A DNA stretch of 64,000 nucleotides from Rutpela maculata (GCA_936432065.2 OW386289.2:17752277-17816276); one strand, 5' to 3'; shown: positions 11,652 through 23,090, numbered from the stretch's first letter. A program made the numbers and translations. Notes: generated from the sequence alone by a model not told the origin.

Positions 11652-12205
11652 TTGGTGGATTCGGCCTACAGGAAACACCACACGCCAAGTACTTTACCTC
11701 TACGGTGGCGTGGAAACAAGTACAATATACAATATTCTCGCTTCTTTAAAAATCGTGTTATTTTATAGAGGTGAGAGGGTGAAAGTAGTACATTTATTAT
11801 AATTTTAGGTGGAGTTTAGTAGCTACTGCTTTAGCGTTAAGCATTGAACTTTAAAGTAGATTATAGTAAAGATTACAATTTATTGTGTTGACCGGAACCA
11901 ACCCTTATGTGTGCGCCTTATTTCTCACGGTACTATTAATTTTAGGAAAAAAAGTGTAGAGACGTTTTTTATAGAGAATTTTATAAGGAATATTTGATCA
12001 AAAAGTGCTCCGTTTCCGAGATAATCTAGAAAATCTCAAAATGGGGGTGAAAACGGCGTCCTAGGGGATAAAGCACACTATTTAGGGGTGGGAAGGTGGG
12101 AACTTTTCGGTTTAGTAATTCTTATGCTATCCTTAACATTTCTACCAATTTTTAAAACTTTATGAATTTTGCCCGATATAAATCGTTATATTACTGAACT
12201 AGAAG
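11652..12205. repeat. Inverted piece of the non-LTR 3' end plus second direct-repeat copy
   Basis: About 11810-11990 is the reverse complement of 10400-10536 (shared TAGCTACTGCTTTAGCG and GTGCGCCTTA words), with a 24-base stretch near 11890-11913 absent from the forward copy. About 11927-12205 repeats 10921-11155 directly. Together they show a small local rearrangement around the CXC pseudogene. Confidence 0.65.
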
Positions 12206-12359
12206 TCCATAGTATCATCGGTAGTTTAATTAAATTAAATATTTTTTCTTTACTAGATATTTTTAGCGTTAATCTCTGCGCTAATGTTTTTACAACACTG
12301 ACGTCCTTTATATAAGAATTGGTATGTAATTCTTCAAGATAAACATTCCATTTCAATAT

Positions 12360-12525
12360 TTTTACACTCTAATTCCCTCCTAATACCCTTTATTTCCTCT
12401 CAATTCCCTTCTAATACCTCGTAATAATATTTATTTCCTCCAAATTCCCCTGTAATTCCCTTAATACCTAATAATTCCTTCCAAAATACCTTCAATTCCT
12501 TCCTAATTCCTCCGATTTGTACACT
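12360..12525. repeat. Degenerate pyrimidine-rich repeat
   Basis: Variants of AATTCCCT(T/C)CTAATACC recur for about 160 bases on the plus strand. There is no fixed period; it is low-complexity rather than a clean tandem array. Confidence 0.6.
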
Positions 12526-13199
12526 ATTTCCCCTCAGCGGTTGCCCCCTCGGGGGTGGCTAATGCCAAAATTTTTTTTGAGACCTTAGCTTCTCTTGTAT
12601 ATACTAAATACCAATTTTATGGACTCTTACCTGCTAGTTTTACCCATTTACACCAAATTTACCCCCAACCCTTCGACGGAACAAGATGAAAATATAATCT
12701 AGTTCCAGATCTCGTTAAAGTACATATGTGTACCAAATTTCAAGTCAGTATCTTAATCGATTCCAGAGTAAACATGCGCACAAAAGAAGTTACACAGACA
12801 GACGGACAGACAGAAAATTTATTTCGCTCAAACTTAAAATCTCGACGTTTCATGACATTTTAAGCCTATTTGAACAATAAAAATTTTAAAAAATTTATCT
12901 ATATATTTCCACTGGATGTGGAAGTAAAAAAAACATAACATCAATAAATAAATTTAATAATGAATTAAAGAAGTTCCTCATCATAAATAGTTTGTATTCC
13001 GTTGATGAATATTTTGAGTGTAACAGTGATGTTTAATCCTCTGAGATAAAGCCTAAAGTTATAATATATGTAGGTGTCCAGGAGAAACAGGACTTTTTTT
13101 AAAAAAATATTATTCGGTTAAGTTTGAAGTGAAAAATTATTTATTGACATAAAAATGTGGTGAAATGTATGCCATTTAAGTTATGTTTGGAAAATAATG
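12526..13199. other. No gene; (ACAG/ACGG)-type short repeat near 12797-12817
   Basis: Nothing coding is recognisable. The CAGACAGACGGACAGACAG run near 12800 is a short simple repeat that often sits inside dispersed insect repeats. Confidence 0.4.
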
Positions 13200-13220
13200 T
13201 CTGAGAGATGTTGACCGTCT

Positions 13221-13589
13221 TCATCGATGCACTCTTCCACTCACTCCGCCTTTGCAATTCTCCCACAATCCTTCCAATGTCTGCTGATCAATCAGTTGGA
13301 TCTCACGACGAATCGCATCTTTAAGTTCCTGTAATGTACGAGGTTTGTAACACCAGAGGAAGCAATCGCACATGCTGAGGTCTGGAGAACGCGGAGGCCA
13401 AGGCACATCTCCAAACCGGGAAATGAGACGAGTGGGGAAGGTACACCGAAGCCGACTTATCCCCTCCACTGCACCATTCTGACTGAAATAGCATAACTTC
13501 ATGAGCTCACGGCCGTCAACCCCGTCTCCCTCCCACCTCTCATTGCCTAGTACAGTCCCAACCAAAAACGCCCTGTTCCTCGTGGTCAC
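13221..13589 (-). pseudogene. Mariner-like transposase C-terminal fragment
   Basis: The minus-strand frame carries FPTRLISRFGDVPWPPRSPD followed by LSMCDCFLWCY and PRTLQELKDAIRREI. The WPPRSPDL...D.FLWGY block is the last catalytic region of Tc1/mariner-family transposases, where the final acidic residue of the DDD/DDE triad lies. Only about 60 residues are recognisable. The N-terminal DNA-binding region and the first two catalytic residues are missing, and the preceding residues do not match the family. It is a dead fragment. Confidence 0.65.
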
Positions 13590-13752
13590 CCGATATTAAA
13601 ATTTGTCTGTATAATTTATTCTTATGTTTTTTTTAAATTGTATTATGTGTATTTTTAAATTGTTTTTGTGTATTTTACTATGTATGACGTTCATATATGT
13701 ACCCGATACATCTAGATAAGTTATAAATAGATAAATAAATATTTATTTGCGT

Positions 13753-15770
13753 ATACAGGGTGCGCCAAAGTTCTGAATTTGGTCGATTACGGCTGTATTT
13801 GAAATGGTGGAAAGTTATTGTCTATAGATTATTTTCTTGGTTTTCAATTCTGAATAACCAGAAAATATGTATAATTATACAGGGTATTCCGTTTTCGTTG
13901 GCCGGGCATCAACTTCGTTATTTTAAATGGAACACCCTCTATTTTTTTCCTTTATCGAGTCACCCATCTAATTATATTCATAACTCTATTAAGGTGGTAG
14001 GTACTTAAAATGAACCATTTACGAAATAAAAGAGATTTTTTGACAAAAAGTGAAGTTTGCGGATAAGTTTTTGAGTACCTCTGATTTCATACACAAGAGA
14101 GTTTTCAAAATTCTGCTTATACTGTTATTTTGGGCATATTGAGGGCTAGTAGGGTAGAAACGTTATTAACATTAATCTTATACAGAGTGCTGAAAAAATT
14201 TAGTTTATTTTCTCGCTAATAAAAAAGGCCGTAATTCAATTTTTTCAAATGGGACGTACTATTTTCAGTTCTGTCATCTAATGAAGTGTTAAATTATCTT
14301 TCCATTGATATATCATAGTAGGTATTTATCTTTAGGGGTTGAATAGATATTAAGGTTAATTGTCTGGATCAGATTAATTGTGTACAAGCAGTTTTCCATA
14401 ATTAATTATTAGTCTTCTGAAATATTGAACTGAATTATTATTTTTTTACTTAGAATTGTTGGACAAAGAATTGAAATTAATACCAGCACGTATGTAATAA
14501 AGAATTTACTCATAATAAAAAAACAATTATTTTAACAAGTGTTCAAAATGTTCACCATTTCGATCGAGACACATCTGAATCCTCTTCCTAAATGAATGAC
14601 GCATTTCTTGCAGCATCTGCGGAGTAATGGATGCAAAGGCACATCTGATCCTATTTTTCATGTGATCAACAGTGGTGGGAGTGTCGCGATAAACTATATC
14701 CTTTACATAGCCCCATAAAAAAGTCCATACCTGTCAGGTCGGGCAACCTTGCAGGCCATGCTATTGCTGCACCACGCCCTATCCATATATCAGGTATGAA
14801 CTTTTTTATGGGGCTATGTAAAGGATAGGTATAGTTTATCGCGACTGTTGATGACATGAAAAATAGGATCAGACGTGCCTTTGCATCCATTACTCCGCAG
14901 ATGCTGCAAGAAATGCGTCATTCATTTAGGAAGAGGATTCAGATGTGTCTCGATCGAAATGGTGAACATTTTGAACACCTGTTAAAATAATTGTTTTTTT
15001 ATTATGAGTAAATTCTTTATTACATACGTGCTGGTATTAATTTCAATTCTTTGTCCAACAATTCTAAGTAAAAAAATAATAATTCAGTTCAATATTTCAG
15101 AAGACTAATAAGTAATTATGGAAAACTGCTTGTACTACTACGCAATTAATCTGATCCAGACAATTAACCTTAATATCTATGCAACCCTTAAAGATAAATA
15201 CCTAATATGATATATCAATGGAAAGATAATTTAACACTTCATTAGATGACAGAACTGAAAATAGTACGTCCCATTTGAGCAAATTGAATTACGGCCTTTT
15301 TTATTAGCGAAAAAATAAACTCAATTTTTTCAGCACTCTGTATAAGATTAATGTTAATAACGTTTCTACCCTACTAGCCCTTAATATGCCCAACATAACA
15401 GTATAAGCAGAATTTTGAAAATTCTCTTGTGTATGAAATCAGTGGTACTCAAAAACTTATCCGCAAACCTCACTCTTTGTCAAAAAATCTCTTTTATTTC
15501 TTAAGCGGTTCATTTTAAGTACCTACCACCTTAATAGAGTTATGAATATAATTAGATGGGTGACTCGATAAAGGAAAAAAATATAGGGTGTTCTATTTAA
15601 AATAACGAAGTTAATGCCCGGCCAACGAAAACGGAATACCCTGTATAATTGTACATATTTTCTGGTTATTCAGAATTGAAGACCATGCAAATAATCTATA
15701 GACAATATCTTTCCACCATTTCAAATACAGCCGTAATCGACCAAATTCAGAACTTTGGCGCACCCTGTAT
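13753..15770. mobile_element. 2.0-kb palindromic mariner-derived element
   Basis: Both ends carry the same terminal sequence, CAGGGTGCGCCAAAG, flanked by TA on each side as expected for Tc1/mariner insertions. The arms are reverse complements over about 980 bases (13755-14733 with 14791-15768; matching coordinates sum to about 29523), leaving a spacer of roughly 57 bases. The arms show scattered substitutions and small indels. Each arm contains the end of a mariner-like transposase gene reading toward the outside, so the element consists of two 3' halves joined head-to-head. It has no intact transposase of its own. Confidence 0.85.
14551..14890 (-). pseudogene. Mariner-like transposase 3' end, shared by spacer and left arm
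   Basis: In the minus strand the spacer reads WIGRGAAIAWPARLPDLTG followed by MDFFMGLCKGY, matching the WPPRSPDLTPxDFFLWG block of mariner-like transposases including its last catalytic Asp. Continuing into the left arm, with stops and shifts, the frame keeps SHEK, CLCIHYSADAARNASF and SRSKW-like remnants of the C-terminus, ending near 14551. The mirror copy of that C-terminus is at about 14815-14990 on the plus strand. Nothing N-terminal is present. Confidence 0.65.
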
Positions 15771-16454
15771 ATAAACCAATATATATTCTTGAAACAACTT
15801 TTTTTTTATGTTTCAAAATGTTCGTCTGTCCGTCCGTCCATCACGTTTTTTGTAAGCACAATAACTTAAGAAAGAAAAGTATGGTTGTATTAAAATTTGG
15901 GAAGTTAGTGTTAGCTAGAGGAAGAACTCTCTTAGTTGTTTTTGAAGAAAATCAATTGGTAAATAAGAAAGTTATTAATCATTTAATTTAAAAAATATAT
16001 ATTTTCTTAATTTTTGTCGCTTGTACTTAAATAGAAATCTTACGAAATGTTATCTCTATAATATATTTTTTTTTGGTTTGTACATTTTACTAATATATAT
16101 TTTATAATAATATATCTAATGCGTTGAAATATGATTCTCGAAAGATACGCCGTGGTTGTCTGACTGGCCCCGGGCCGGACTCTGGAATGACACACTGCTG
16201 TATTGTAAACATAAATAAATACTTGTTGAGCTTAAGCTTGAGCCTTGCAATCCAAAGATCGTGTGTTCGAATCTCAGACACGTATATTTTTTTTTTCAAT
16301 TTTTTTTTTCATATAAGTACTTATTTTTTTTTCACAACAAAGTTGGTATCACAAAATTTAGTATGTCCGAAAACTAACATTATTTACAAGAAAACTGCGA
16401 AGAGTATCCTATAGAATGTGTAACACTTATCACGAGGCAATATTTCGTCCCTCA
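15771..16454. other. No gene recognised
   Basis: Contains a GTCTGTCCGTCCGTCCATC run near 15822-15841 and AT-rich sequence with long T runs around 16290-16330. A GTTCGAATC word near 16265 resembles a tRNA B box, but no cloverleaf can be built around it. Confidence 0.4.
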
Positions 16455-16630
16455 ACATTGGCGATCTAGTGGTGGTAAAAGGCAATGAGTGGCAATATGT
16501 AGTTGTAAAGCGGCAATATTGGTTATACCATGGCAATACGTGGTTGTATACTGGTGATCTGTGGATATCTAGAGGTGATATCTGTGGCTGTAAAGTGGCG
16601 ATCTGAGGCAGTACATGGTAATCCCCGACA
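16455..16630. repeat. Degenerate GTGGCGATCTAGTGGTAAT-type minisatellite, locus 1
   Basis: Words such as GGCGATCT, GGCAATA, GTGGTTGTA and GTGGCAAT alternate at about 15-20 base intervals. The same vocabulary recurs at 19075-19265. No exact period survives. Confidence 0.5.
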
Positions 16631-18399
16631 ACATCGCACTAGTTCGTGAACCTTCGACGACAATCGTATCACTTAAGACCCGTGCAACCGCACTTGTTAC
16701 CCCACCACTCCAGTTCATTGCTTGGGAACAATACAGTGCTGTATGCCAATAGAGAAGTTGCATGATTTTTTTTATAATGAAAATCGATACAGCATCAAAA
16801 AAAAGTTATAAAAATGTAAAATTACGATTTTTTGAATGTTAATACAGCGAGAAAATAAATAATTTCATCGGTGAGGAATTTGGATATTTCAAAATGGCAG
16901 TTATTTGGCGCCATTAACTGTGACGTTTTCCGTTATGATTTGTCCATCGAAATTAATAACAAACTAGAAGGTGCATTCGACTAGAGAAAGTGACACAGAG
17001 AGAGAGACTTGCGTGCACTATTCCATCCTTTTTCTCGGTCTGTGTACAGACGGTTAAGCCAATCAGATCTTGTCAGACAAGGACGGAATAGTTTCGTATA
17101 TCTAAAACAATTTCGATGGGTTTGTCAAATGTCAGTTTATTGTTTACTGTTTACAGTCAGTTTGCCAAGTTCTTGTTTGTGGTGTTATCGTGTTATTATT
17201 TGGTTAATGAGCTAGTGAACAACATTGTTATGACTTATGAGTTACAAATAATATTGCATTGTGCCCAGGGTTGGAAAAAACAGTTTTTTTTCATTTTAAA
17301 CAAAAAACAGTTTTTTTTGTTTAGAACAGGTTTTTTTAAAGTTTTAAATGGTATGCATAAAACAGGAATGTTTAAAACTATATTCAACTAAAATTAAATG
17401 GTGCCAGGCACACTATGTCTGCTACTACTAGTTGATGTCAGATGGCGCTCTTAAACGAATTTTATAGCACTCAAATAAAATGCTCAGTTTAGTGCACGTG
17501 ACCACTATATCGGAATTATTTATCAGAATGGACCATTATCGACACTTTTCCTGCTTTTCCCCAAACTCCAAAATAATACATTTATTTAAAACATTGCACT
17601 GTGTTTTAAACTATGTTTTAAACAGTTGTTTAAAACATAGCAGTATTATATGTTTTAAATATTTGTTTAAAACACAGTGCGATGTTTTAAACATGCCATG
17701 CCTGATTTTGCCTAAATGTATCACTACAAATATGGTAATTTTACATTCAAGATTCTCCAAAATTAGTTCATAGACAGAAGTCAGCAAGAGGTTAGGACAC
17801 TGCGTCTACTTTGGACAAATTATCCGACTAACGTCGTTGACTTCACGCCAATAAGAAACCATTTGCAGTCACGTGGTTTTGTTACGGCATAATCTAAATA
17901 TTAATTTTACGGAAAATAAATTTTATTTTGAATTTCTTTTGTTATAATCGTTTTCTGCGTAATGGAAATTAAGAGCAAATCACTTTTTCAAGCATTTTAA
18001 AATTTCATGCATCTTCTCTATGGTGCAATTGGAACCAACAAAGCAAGAATAGGCGCCCTATGCCATTGGTACACTTTACAAGGAAATAGTATCTGCTTAA
18101 CAAAGGACCCCGGAACAATACCCATGAAAATGGTGTTTCGGTGGAATTGGCTGGAACTTTGCTATTTTGTAGTTCAAGTCATGCTGATCAAAAGTTCCTA
18201 TCACATCGAGCCGATCCTATGGACAGTTTTTCAGATACAACTTGTCAAAGTTAGGTAATTTGCGTCATTTTAGACATTCAAGAATTTTTTACTCTTAAAT
18301 TGTTAACTTTAGCAAAACACTGCGAGGGTCAAAATACTTTTGTTCAAGTCCAATAAAGCTCAAGAATTTTTTTCAGAATTTTTTTATCAACTTTTAGCT
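16631..18399. other. No gene; GTTTAAAAC-rich patch
   Basis: No reading frame resembles a known protein. Between about 17580 and 17700 the nearly palindromic word GTTTAAAAC/GTTTTAAAC recurs at least six times, and 17280-17345 has long T and A runs. This is probably a degenerate transposon end. Confidence 0.4.
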
Positions 18400-18404
18400 T
18401 AAGT

Positions 18405-19040
18405 AATGCTGAATCCGACTCTAGCCTCAGAATTGGCCTACCACGTCAGGATTTTGAAATATTTGAGGTTAAGTACTTCAAAAATGGCTTTTTTGTCTGC
18501 TTTTGAAGTTATATATAGGATTCAAAAATTTGTTCAGCTTATTTCTCATAAATGTATCATTTAGTACTATCCTTCCTCTTTAAAATAAGCTTTCGAATAG
18601 TCACCTACATGTTTCATCGCAAAGTTATAGCCATTTTAAGGTGACATGAATTTGAAACCATGATCCCCTATAACTCAACAATGTTGATTCGTTTAGAGTC
18701 GTTTGGGTTATCCCCTCTGTTGTGTTAAATCTAGATTCGTTTAAAGTGGTTTGTTTAAGATTGTTGGATTGTATGGGATCATGGTTTCAAATTCATGTCA
18801 CCTTAAAATAGCCATAACTTTGCGAGGAAACATCGTAGATGACCAATCGAAAGCTTATTTTAAAGAGAAAGGATGGTACTAAATGATGTATTTATTAGAA
18901 ATAAGCTAAAAACATTTTGAAATCCTATACATACTCTTCAAAAGTAGACAAAAAAGTCATTTTTGAAGTACTTAACCTCAAATATTTCAAAATCCTGACG
19001 TGATGGTCCAATTCTAAGGCCAGATTCGGATTCAGCGCGA
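18405..19040. mobile_element. Foldback element, about 0.63 kb
   Basis: GCTGAATCCG at 18408 pairs with CGGATTCAGC at 19027-19036 (sum about 37444), and the arms run inward for roughly 280 bases with many substitutions (landmarks AAGTACTTCA/TGAAGTACTT and the GGTGACATGAATTTGAAACC pair near the centre at 18640 and 18790). No coding sequence. Confidence 0.75.
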
Positions 19041-19074
19041 AAAATTACTTCCGAAATGAAATTAGGTAATCGCT

Positions 19075-19265
19075 GGGTGGTGGGGGGGGGTGATCCAGAT
19101 GTGGTATTATGGCAGTAAGTGGCGATCTAGTGGAAATATGTGGCGATCCTAGTGGTAATGCATGGTAGTCTGGTGGCATTATTGGCGATCGACTGGTGGT
19201 TTGGTGGCAGTATGTGGCGATCAACTGGCGATTCAAGGGAATTCTGTTGCAATTTGGAGTAACAA
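19075..19265. repeat. Degenerate GTGGCGATC minisatellite, locus 2
   Basis: GTGGCGATC, GGTGGCA and related words recur about ten times at 15-25 base spacing, next to a G run at 19080-19090. Same vocabulary as 16455-16630. Confidence 0.55.
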
Positions 19266-19444
19266 AGTGGTAATATAAGGCGATATTACCTAAAATGGCT
19301 GTATTTCGTACCCCAAATTTCGGGTGAGTTACCCCTCGACTTATATAATAAGCTCAGTAGCTTGGCAAAGAGTACGTTTTTAGCTTGTTTGTTTTATTTA
19401 TAATAAATAATTAACATACCATGTAGATATGTATTAATTATTTA

Positions 19445-20526
19445 TACAGGGTGTTTAATTAATAATTGAACATATGCTAATTGGAGAATCCTTAGTCTGA
19501 TATATGATGATGGCTGGAACGAGGCCTGAAATATGAAGATTTAACCTAAAACCGAGCCTAAAACACTTAGATAAAATGTGCCTCCTTACTAAGATACAAG
19601 GTGTCAAAGTTGTAATTTTTTTTTCTTTTTTTGCAATATCTTCGGCAATATCTCGATTGCCTCTTGACCGATCTTCTCCCAATTTGGTAAGGAAACATTT
19701 TTTAAGCCAAGAAACAATAATTTATGTATCACATCACGCTAGCCCGTGAAGGGCGCCTCATGAGCTCTACCTGATGATGAATATTTTTCCTCCTTTTTTT
19801 TACGAAACGTATTGGCACTTTTGACAAGAAAATCTCATGCAGGAGTCATTTCTTGATAATTCCAACTGTTTCCGAGAAAACTGCCGCATAGATCTCAAGA
19901 ATTCTTTGAAAACAAGCCCAATTTGAAGAGAAAAAGTTGTATTTATTGAAAAGTGTGCTTTGGTGACGTCTTAGTGCTGTCAAAATGTCATACTAATGAA
20001 ATTATACGTAAATGACAGAACTAAGACGTCACCAAAGCACACTTTTCAATAATACAATTTTCCCTCTTCAAATTGGGCTTGTTTTCAAAGAATTTTTGAG
20101 ATCTATGCGGCAGTTTTCTCGAAAATGGTTGGAATTATCAACTTCTATCAAGTGTACCTTTTTCACGTAGAAATGACTCCTGCATGAGATTTTCTAGTCA
20201 AAGTGCCACTACGTTTCGTAAAAAAAAGAGGAAAAATATTCATCATCAGGTATAGCTCATGAGGCGCCCTCCACGGGCTAGCGTGATGTGATACATAAAT
20301 TATTGTTCTTAGCTTAAAAAATGTTTCCTTACCAAATTGGGAGAAGATCGGTCGAGAGGTAGTTGAGATATTGCAAAAAAAAGAAAAAGAAATTACAACT
20401 TTGACACCTTGTAGGTATCTCAGTAAGGAGGCACATTTTATCTAAGTATTTTAGGTTAAATCTTCATATTTTGGACTAAGCATTCTCCAGTGAGCGTATG
20501 TCCAATTATTAATGAAACACCCTGTA
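19445..20526. mobile_element. 1.08-kb palindromic MITE with TA target site
   Basis: The ends are CAGGGTGTTTAATTAATAAT and its near reverse complement (ATTATTAATGAAACACCCTG), each flanked by TA. The arms of about 520 bases meet near 19985, where GTGACGTCTTAGTGCTGTCA faces TGACAGAACTAAGACGTCAC. The right arm lacks about 30 bases present in the left arm near 19500. No transposase; a mariner-type terminal dinucleotide and length suggest a non-autonomous relative of Tc1/mariner. Confidence 0.8.
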
Positions 20527-21439
20527 CACTGTTAAAGTTAAAATAAGTATTGGTTGTCAGTTTGGTTTATAAAACATATGAAAGTGATTTAAATGGAAGT
20601 TTCTCTAACCTAAAGAGGTCATGTAGCTGTAGAAAATGGAATGTGAAATAATTAACATAAAATTTAGTATTAATTAACTACCCTATAAAATTACAAAATA
20701 GAGAATATAAAAAGAAAGATCTTATCCAAATTAGAGTATTACTTTTGCGAAGTTCCAAGGTTAGTACATTAATGAACAGGCGCCTAATCCTACTATTAAA
20801 TCTCGTTGGTCTGAAATGAACCTTGTTTACGATGTTTACCTACCTACGGTCTGTTACACGCCTGCCTATTCGTAATATTTTTATTAAAATAATTTAAATT
20901 AATGATTTAGATGGAAATACCATCATAAATAATTTTAAATAGAACTGAATGTAACATGTCATTTCTTATTTACCTTTTTCGGAATTATAACTGTTCAGAT
21001 GTTCGTCGTCTCTTGACACCTGAGTAATAATGGACGATGCTTCCATTTAAACATTTGTTCTTATCCTCTTTTTTAATGTTGCAGAAATCACTAAATGCCA
21101 GATACTTTAAATAAAACACTTAACAAAATTGTAAACACTGTTTTTAATAGTTTATAGCATTTCACCAAAAAAAAAACCACTCAAACCTCAATCAACACAT
21201 CTTAATCGAAACTGCATTACCAGCCCGTATCACTAAATCAGCGGCAAATTTAAATTTTAATATTTTTAATTATGATAACAGTGAAAAATTATTTTCATTA
21301 ATTTTGCAGATAGCGACAGATCAATTTTTAACAGAACACCACAATAAAACAAATCTCTTATTTTTGTATGCTTATTTAACCAAAGCAAATCGTACTTAAT
21401 ATTCTAGGTTAGGTTTGTTTTGATTCTTCTTCGTTCAGC
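20527..21439. other. No gene recognised
   Basis: AT-rich sequence; no motif, repeat or long frame that I can support. Confidence 0.4.
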
Positions 21440-21530
21440 GACAGAACCACAGAATAAGGAACTACCAGAAGCGGCACTCTCGGCACCGCCTTTGACGTTT
21501 TTTGTGACCTTCGCCATCTTGTTGATAATT
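21440..21530. repeat. Left copy of a short inverted repeat flanking the THAP fragment
   Basis: The reverse complement of this segment (CAACAAGATGGCG ... CTTCTGGTAGTTCC) resembles 22240-22310 on the plus strand (CAACAAAATGGCG ... TTTCTGGTAGTTCT). Identity is partial, roughly 70 percent by eye over 70-80 bases. It also holds a 38-codon minus-strand frame starting at 21517 with no recognised product. Confidence 0.45.
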
Positions 21531-21774
21531 TTGGCGAGAAATTTAAACAGCATGTTTATAAACAAACTTTACACAGGCTGAATACAATTACGTTATTCGA
21601 AGAATTCTTTTTATAATGGGTATTAAAACTATTAAAGTAAACTGGATAAAATTGTCTCTACGAACAATTGTATTCTTAATATAAAGTCACAAAATGTATT
21701 GAAATCAATACAATATCTTGCCTGAGAAAATCTGTAATTTCTTACTGGGAGGTTGTTCTGGAGAAATTAATTTT

Positions 21775-22093
21775 TTAAACTACCAAGTTGAGGAAAAATA
21801 GTAGGTAGTGCTGTTGGTAGTAATCTATTTTGATACATATTTGTCGTGCGAGCAACTTAAAATTGTTATAAAGTTCAGCTGAACTTTCACTTGCCAAATC
21901 CCCACGATCGCATGCTTCCAGCCACAATACTGACCTTAAAGGAAGAAAGGTTCACAATTACTGGAAATATAATTTACATCAATAATAAAATACCTTTGGG
22001 ATCCTTAGGAAACCTAAATAAACTAATGTCTTTTCCTGTCGTACTACTTGTACATTCCTTAACAGCGCAAACGGTTCCACCTTGTTTACTCAT
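21775..22093 (-). pseudogene. THAP-domain gene fragment with one intron
   Basis: Exon 1 (22093-21994) starts at an ATG and reads MSKQGG, then CAVKECTSS and ISLFRFPKDPK, the N-terminal half of a THAP zinc finger with its CxxxxC pair and the conserved FRFPKDP. A 64-base intron (21993-21930) is bounded by GTATTT and a pyrimidine-rich tract ending CAG. Splicing in phase 1 leads to LWLEACDRGDLASESSAELY, which supplies the conserved Trp. The later Cys and His of the C2CH site should follow, but the frame reads NNFKLLARQICIK, so both appear replaced, and the frame stops at 21775. THAP domains bind DNA and occur in host factors and in P-element transposases. Without the last zinc ligands or a downstream domain this is probably a broken copy. 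Confidence 0.6.
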
Positions 22094-22239
22094 ATCGCTA
22101 ATAAAAATTACTATTAACACAGCACAATAACACTAAAACCTTTTAAGAATTTATTTCGGTATTATGACACAGACTGTCATTTACCGCACTTTATTATTTT
22201 AACCTAAAACAATAAATGAACTGACGGATGTACCAACAA

Positions 22240-22310
22240 CAAAATGGCGGCAATGGTATTTTGGCGGGAAGCCCAAGTGTCGTTTCTGGTAGTTCTCTTG
22301 TCTATGACAT
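22240..22310. repeat. Right copy of the inverted repeat flanking the THAP fragment
   Basis: Partial reverse-complement match to 21440-21530. The pair lies about 150-250 bases outside the THAP exons on each side, which would fit a small DNA element that carried the THAP exons, but the true ends are not defined. Confidence 0.4.
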
Positions 22311-22992
22311 AACCTCGTTGGTCTCCAAGATTGGTAGAGTATGAGGTGGCCTAATAACTCACGATCCCACCAAAAAATGCCATTAGCCAATGAGCAGCTG
22401 GTGTGAGATCACACCAGATGCAGGGCCTTATTCAAAATATTGTAAGAATTCGTGTACTGTTAATTAAGCAAAAAACTCGTAACTGGAACGGGCTCACAAT
22501 TACCCGCTTTTGAGGTCGGGTGTAATTATTCCGCATTTTGAGTCACTGTTCAGCATGGTGGTAATCAGGATAAGTTATAGAATGTAGAAATACATGTCAT
22601 AGTACAATTCAGACCATATTTCGGGCCAGTATGGACAGTGCTTCTAGAGTGAGATAACTGCCCCAGCAAACAAAACTTATTGATATTATATAACCTGGTA
22701 GTAATGGGTTACACTAACAGTATTTATTAAAGTTATGTTAATATTATGACATTTGTTATAAAATAATAACATAATCATGTTACAATGTGTTGTTATGTTT
22801 TATGTTTTAGTAATATAATAATTTTGTAACATTTAAAGTTCAGCCAATATGACAAGGTTATATAACAATGTATGGTTTAATAATATTTTTGTTACATAAA
22901 AACTCTTATAATGAATATATAACCTAAATAACAAAAATTGTATAACTATTATGTTGAAGTTTGGTAAATTTATATTTAAAAACGTTTGTGGT
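22311..22992. other. No gene; TTATAAC/GTTATG low-complexity stretch
   Basis: From about 22672 to 22960 the words TTATAAC, GTTATGTT and ATAACAT recur on both strands without a fixed period, after a CCCCAGCAAAC start. It looks like the inside of a short non-autonomous transposon with unusual word usage. 22311-22670 shows nothing. Confidence 0.4.
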
Positions 22993-23090
22993 CAGGGGCG
23001 GCTTAAGGGCCGGGCAACCCGGGCGGCTGCCCGGGGCGCCAAATTGAGGGCGTCAGAGGGCAAAAATTTTTTTCGGATTTCTAATAGTAT
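22993..23090. mobile_element. Possible hAT-type transposon end
   Basis: CAGGGGCGGCTTAAG at 22993 has the CAGGGGCGG start common to many hAT terminal inverted repeats, followed by a GC-rich hairpin (CCGGGC ... GCCCGG). I could not find the matching CCGCCCCTG end downstream, so only one end is supported. Confidence 0.35.

Noticed and set aside
14666..14890. Separate small gene at the mariner palindrome centre
   Set aside because: It is the spacer plus arm reading of a transposase 3' end, with no start domain.
16230..16300. tRNA gene suggested by a GTTCGAATC box
   Set aside because: No A-box at the right distance and no pairing acceptor or anticodon stems.
18007..18258. 83-codon frame rich in Trp, Cys and Ile
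   Set aside because: No motif, not part of a recognisable exon structure.
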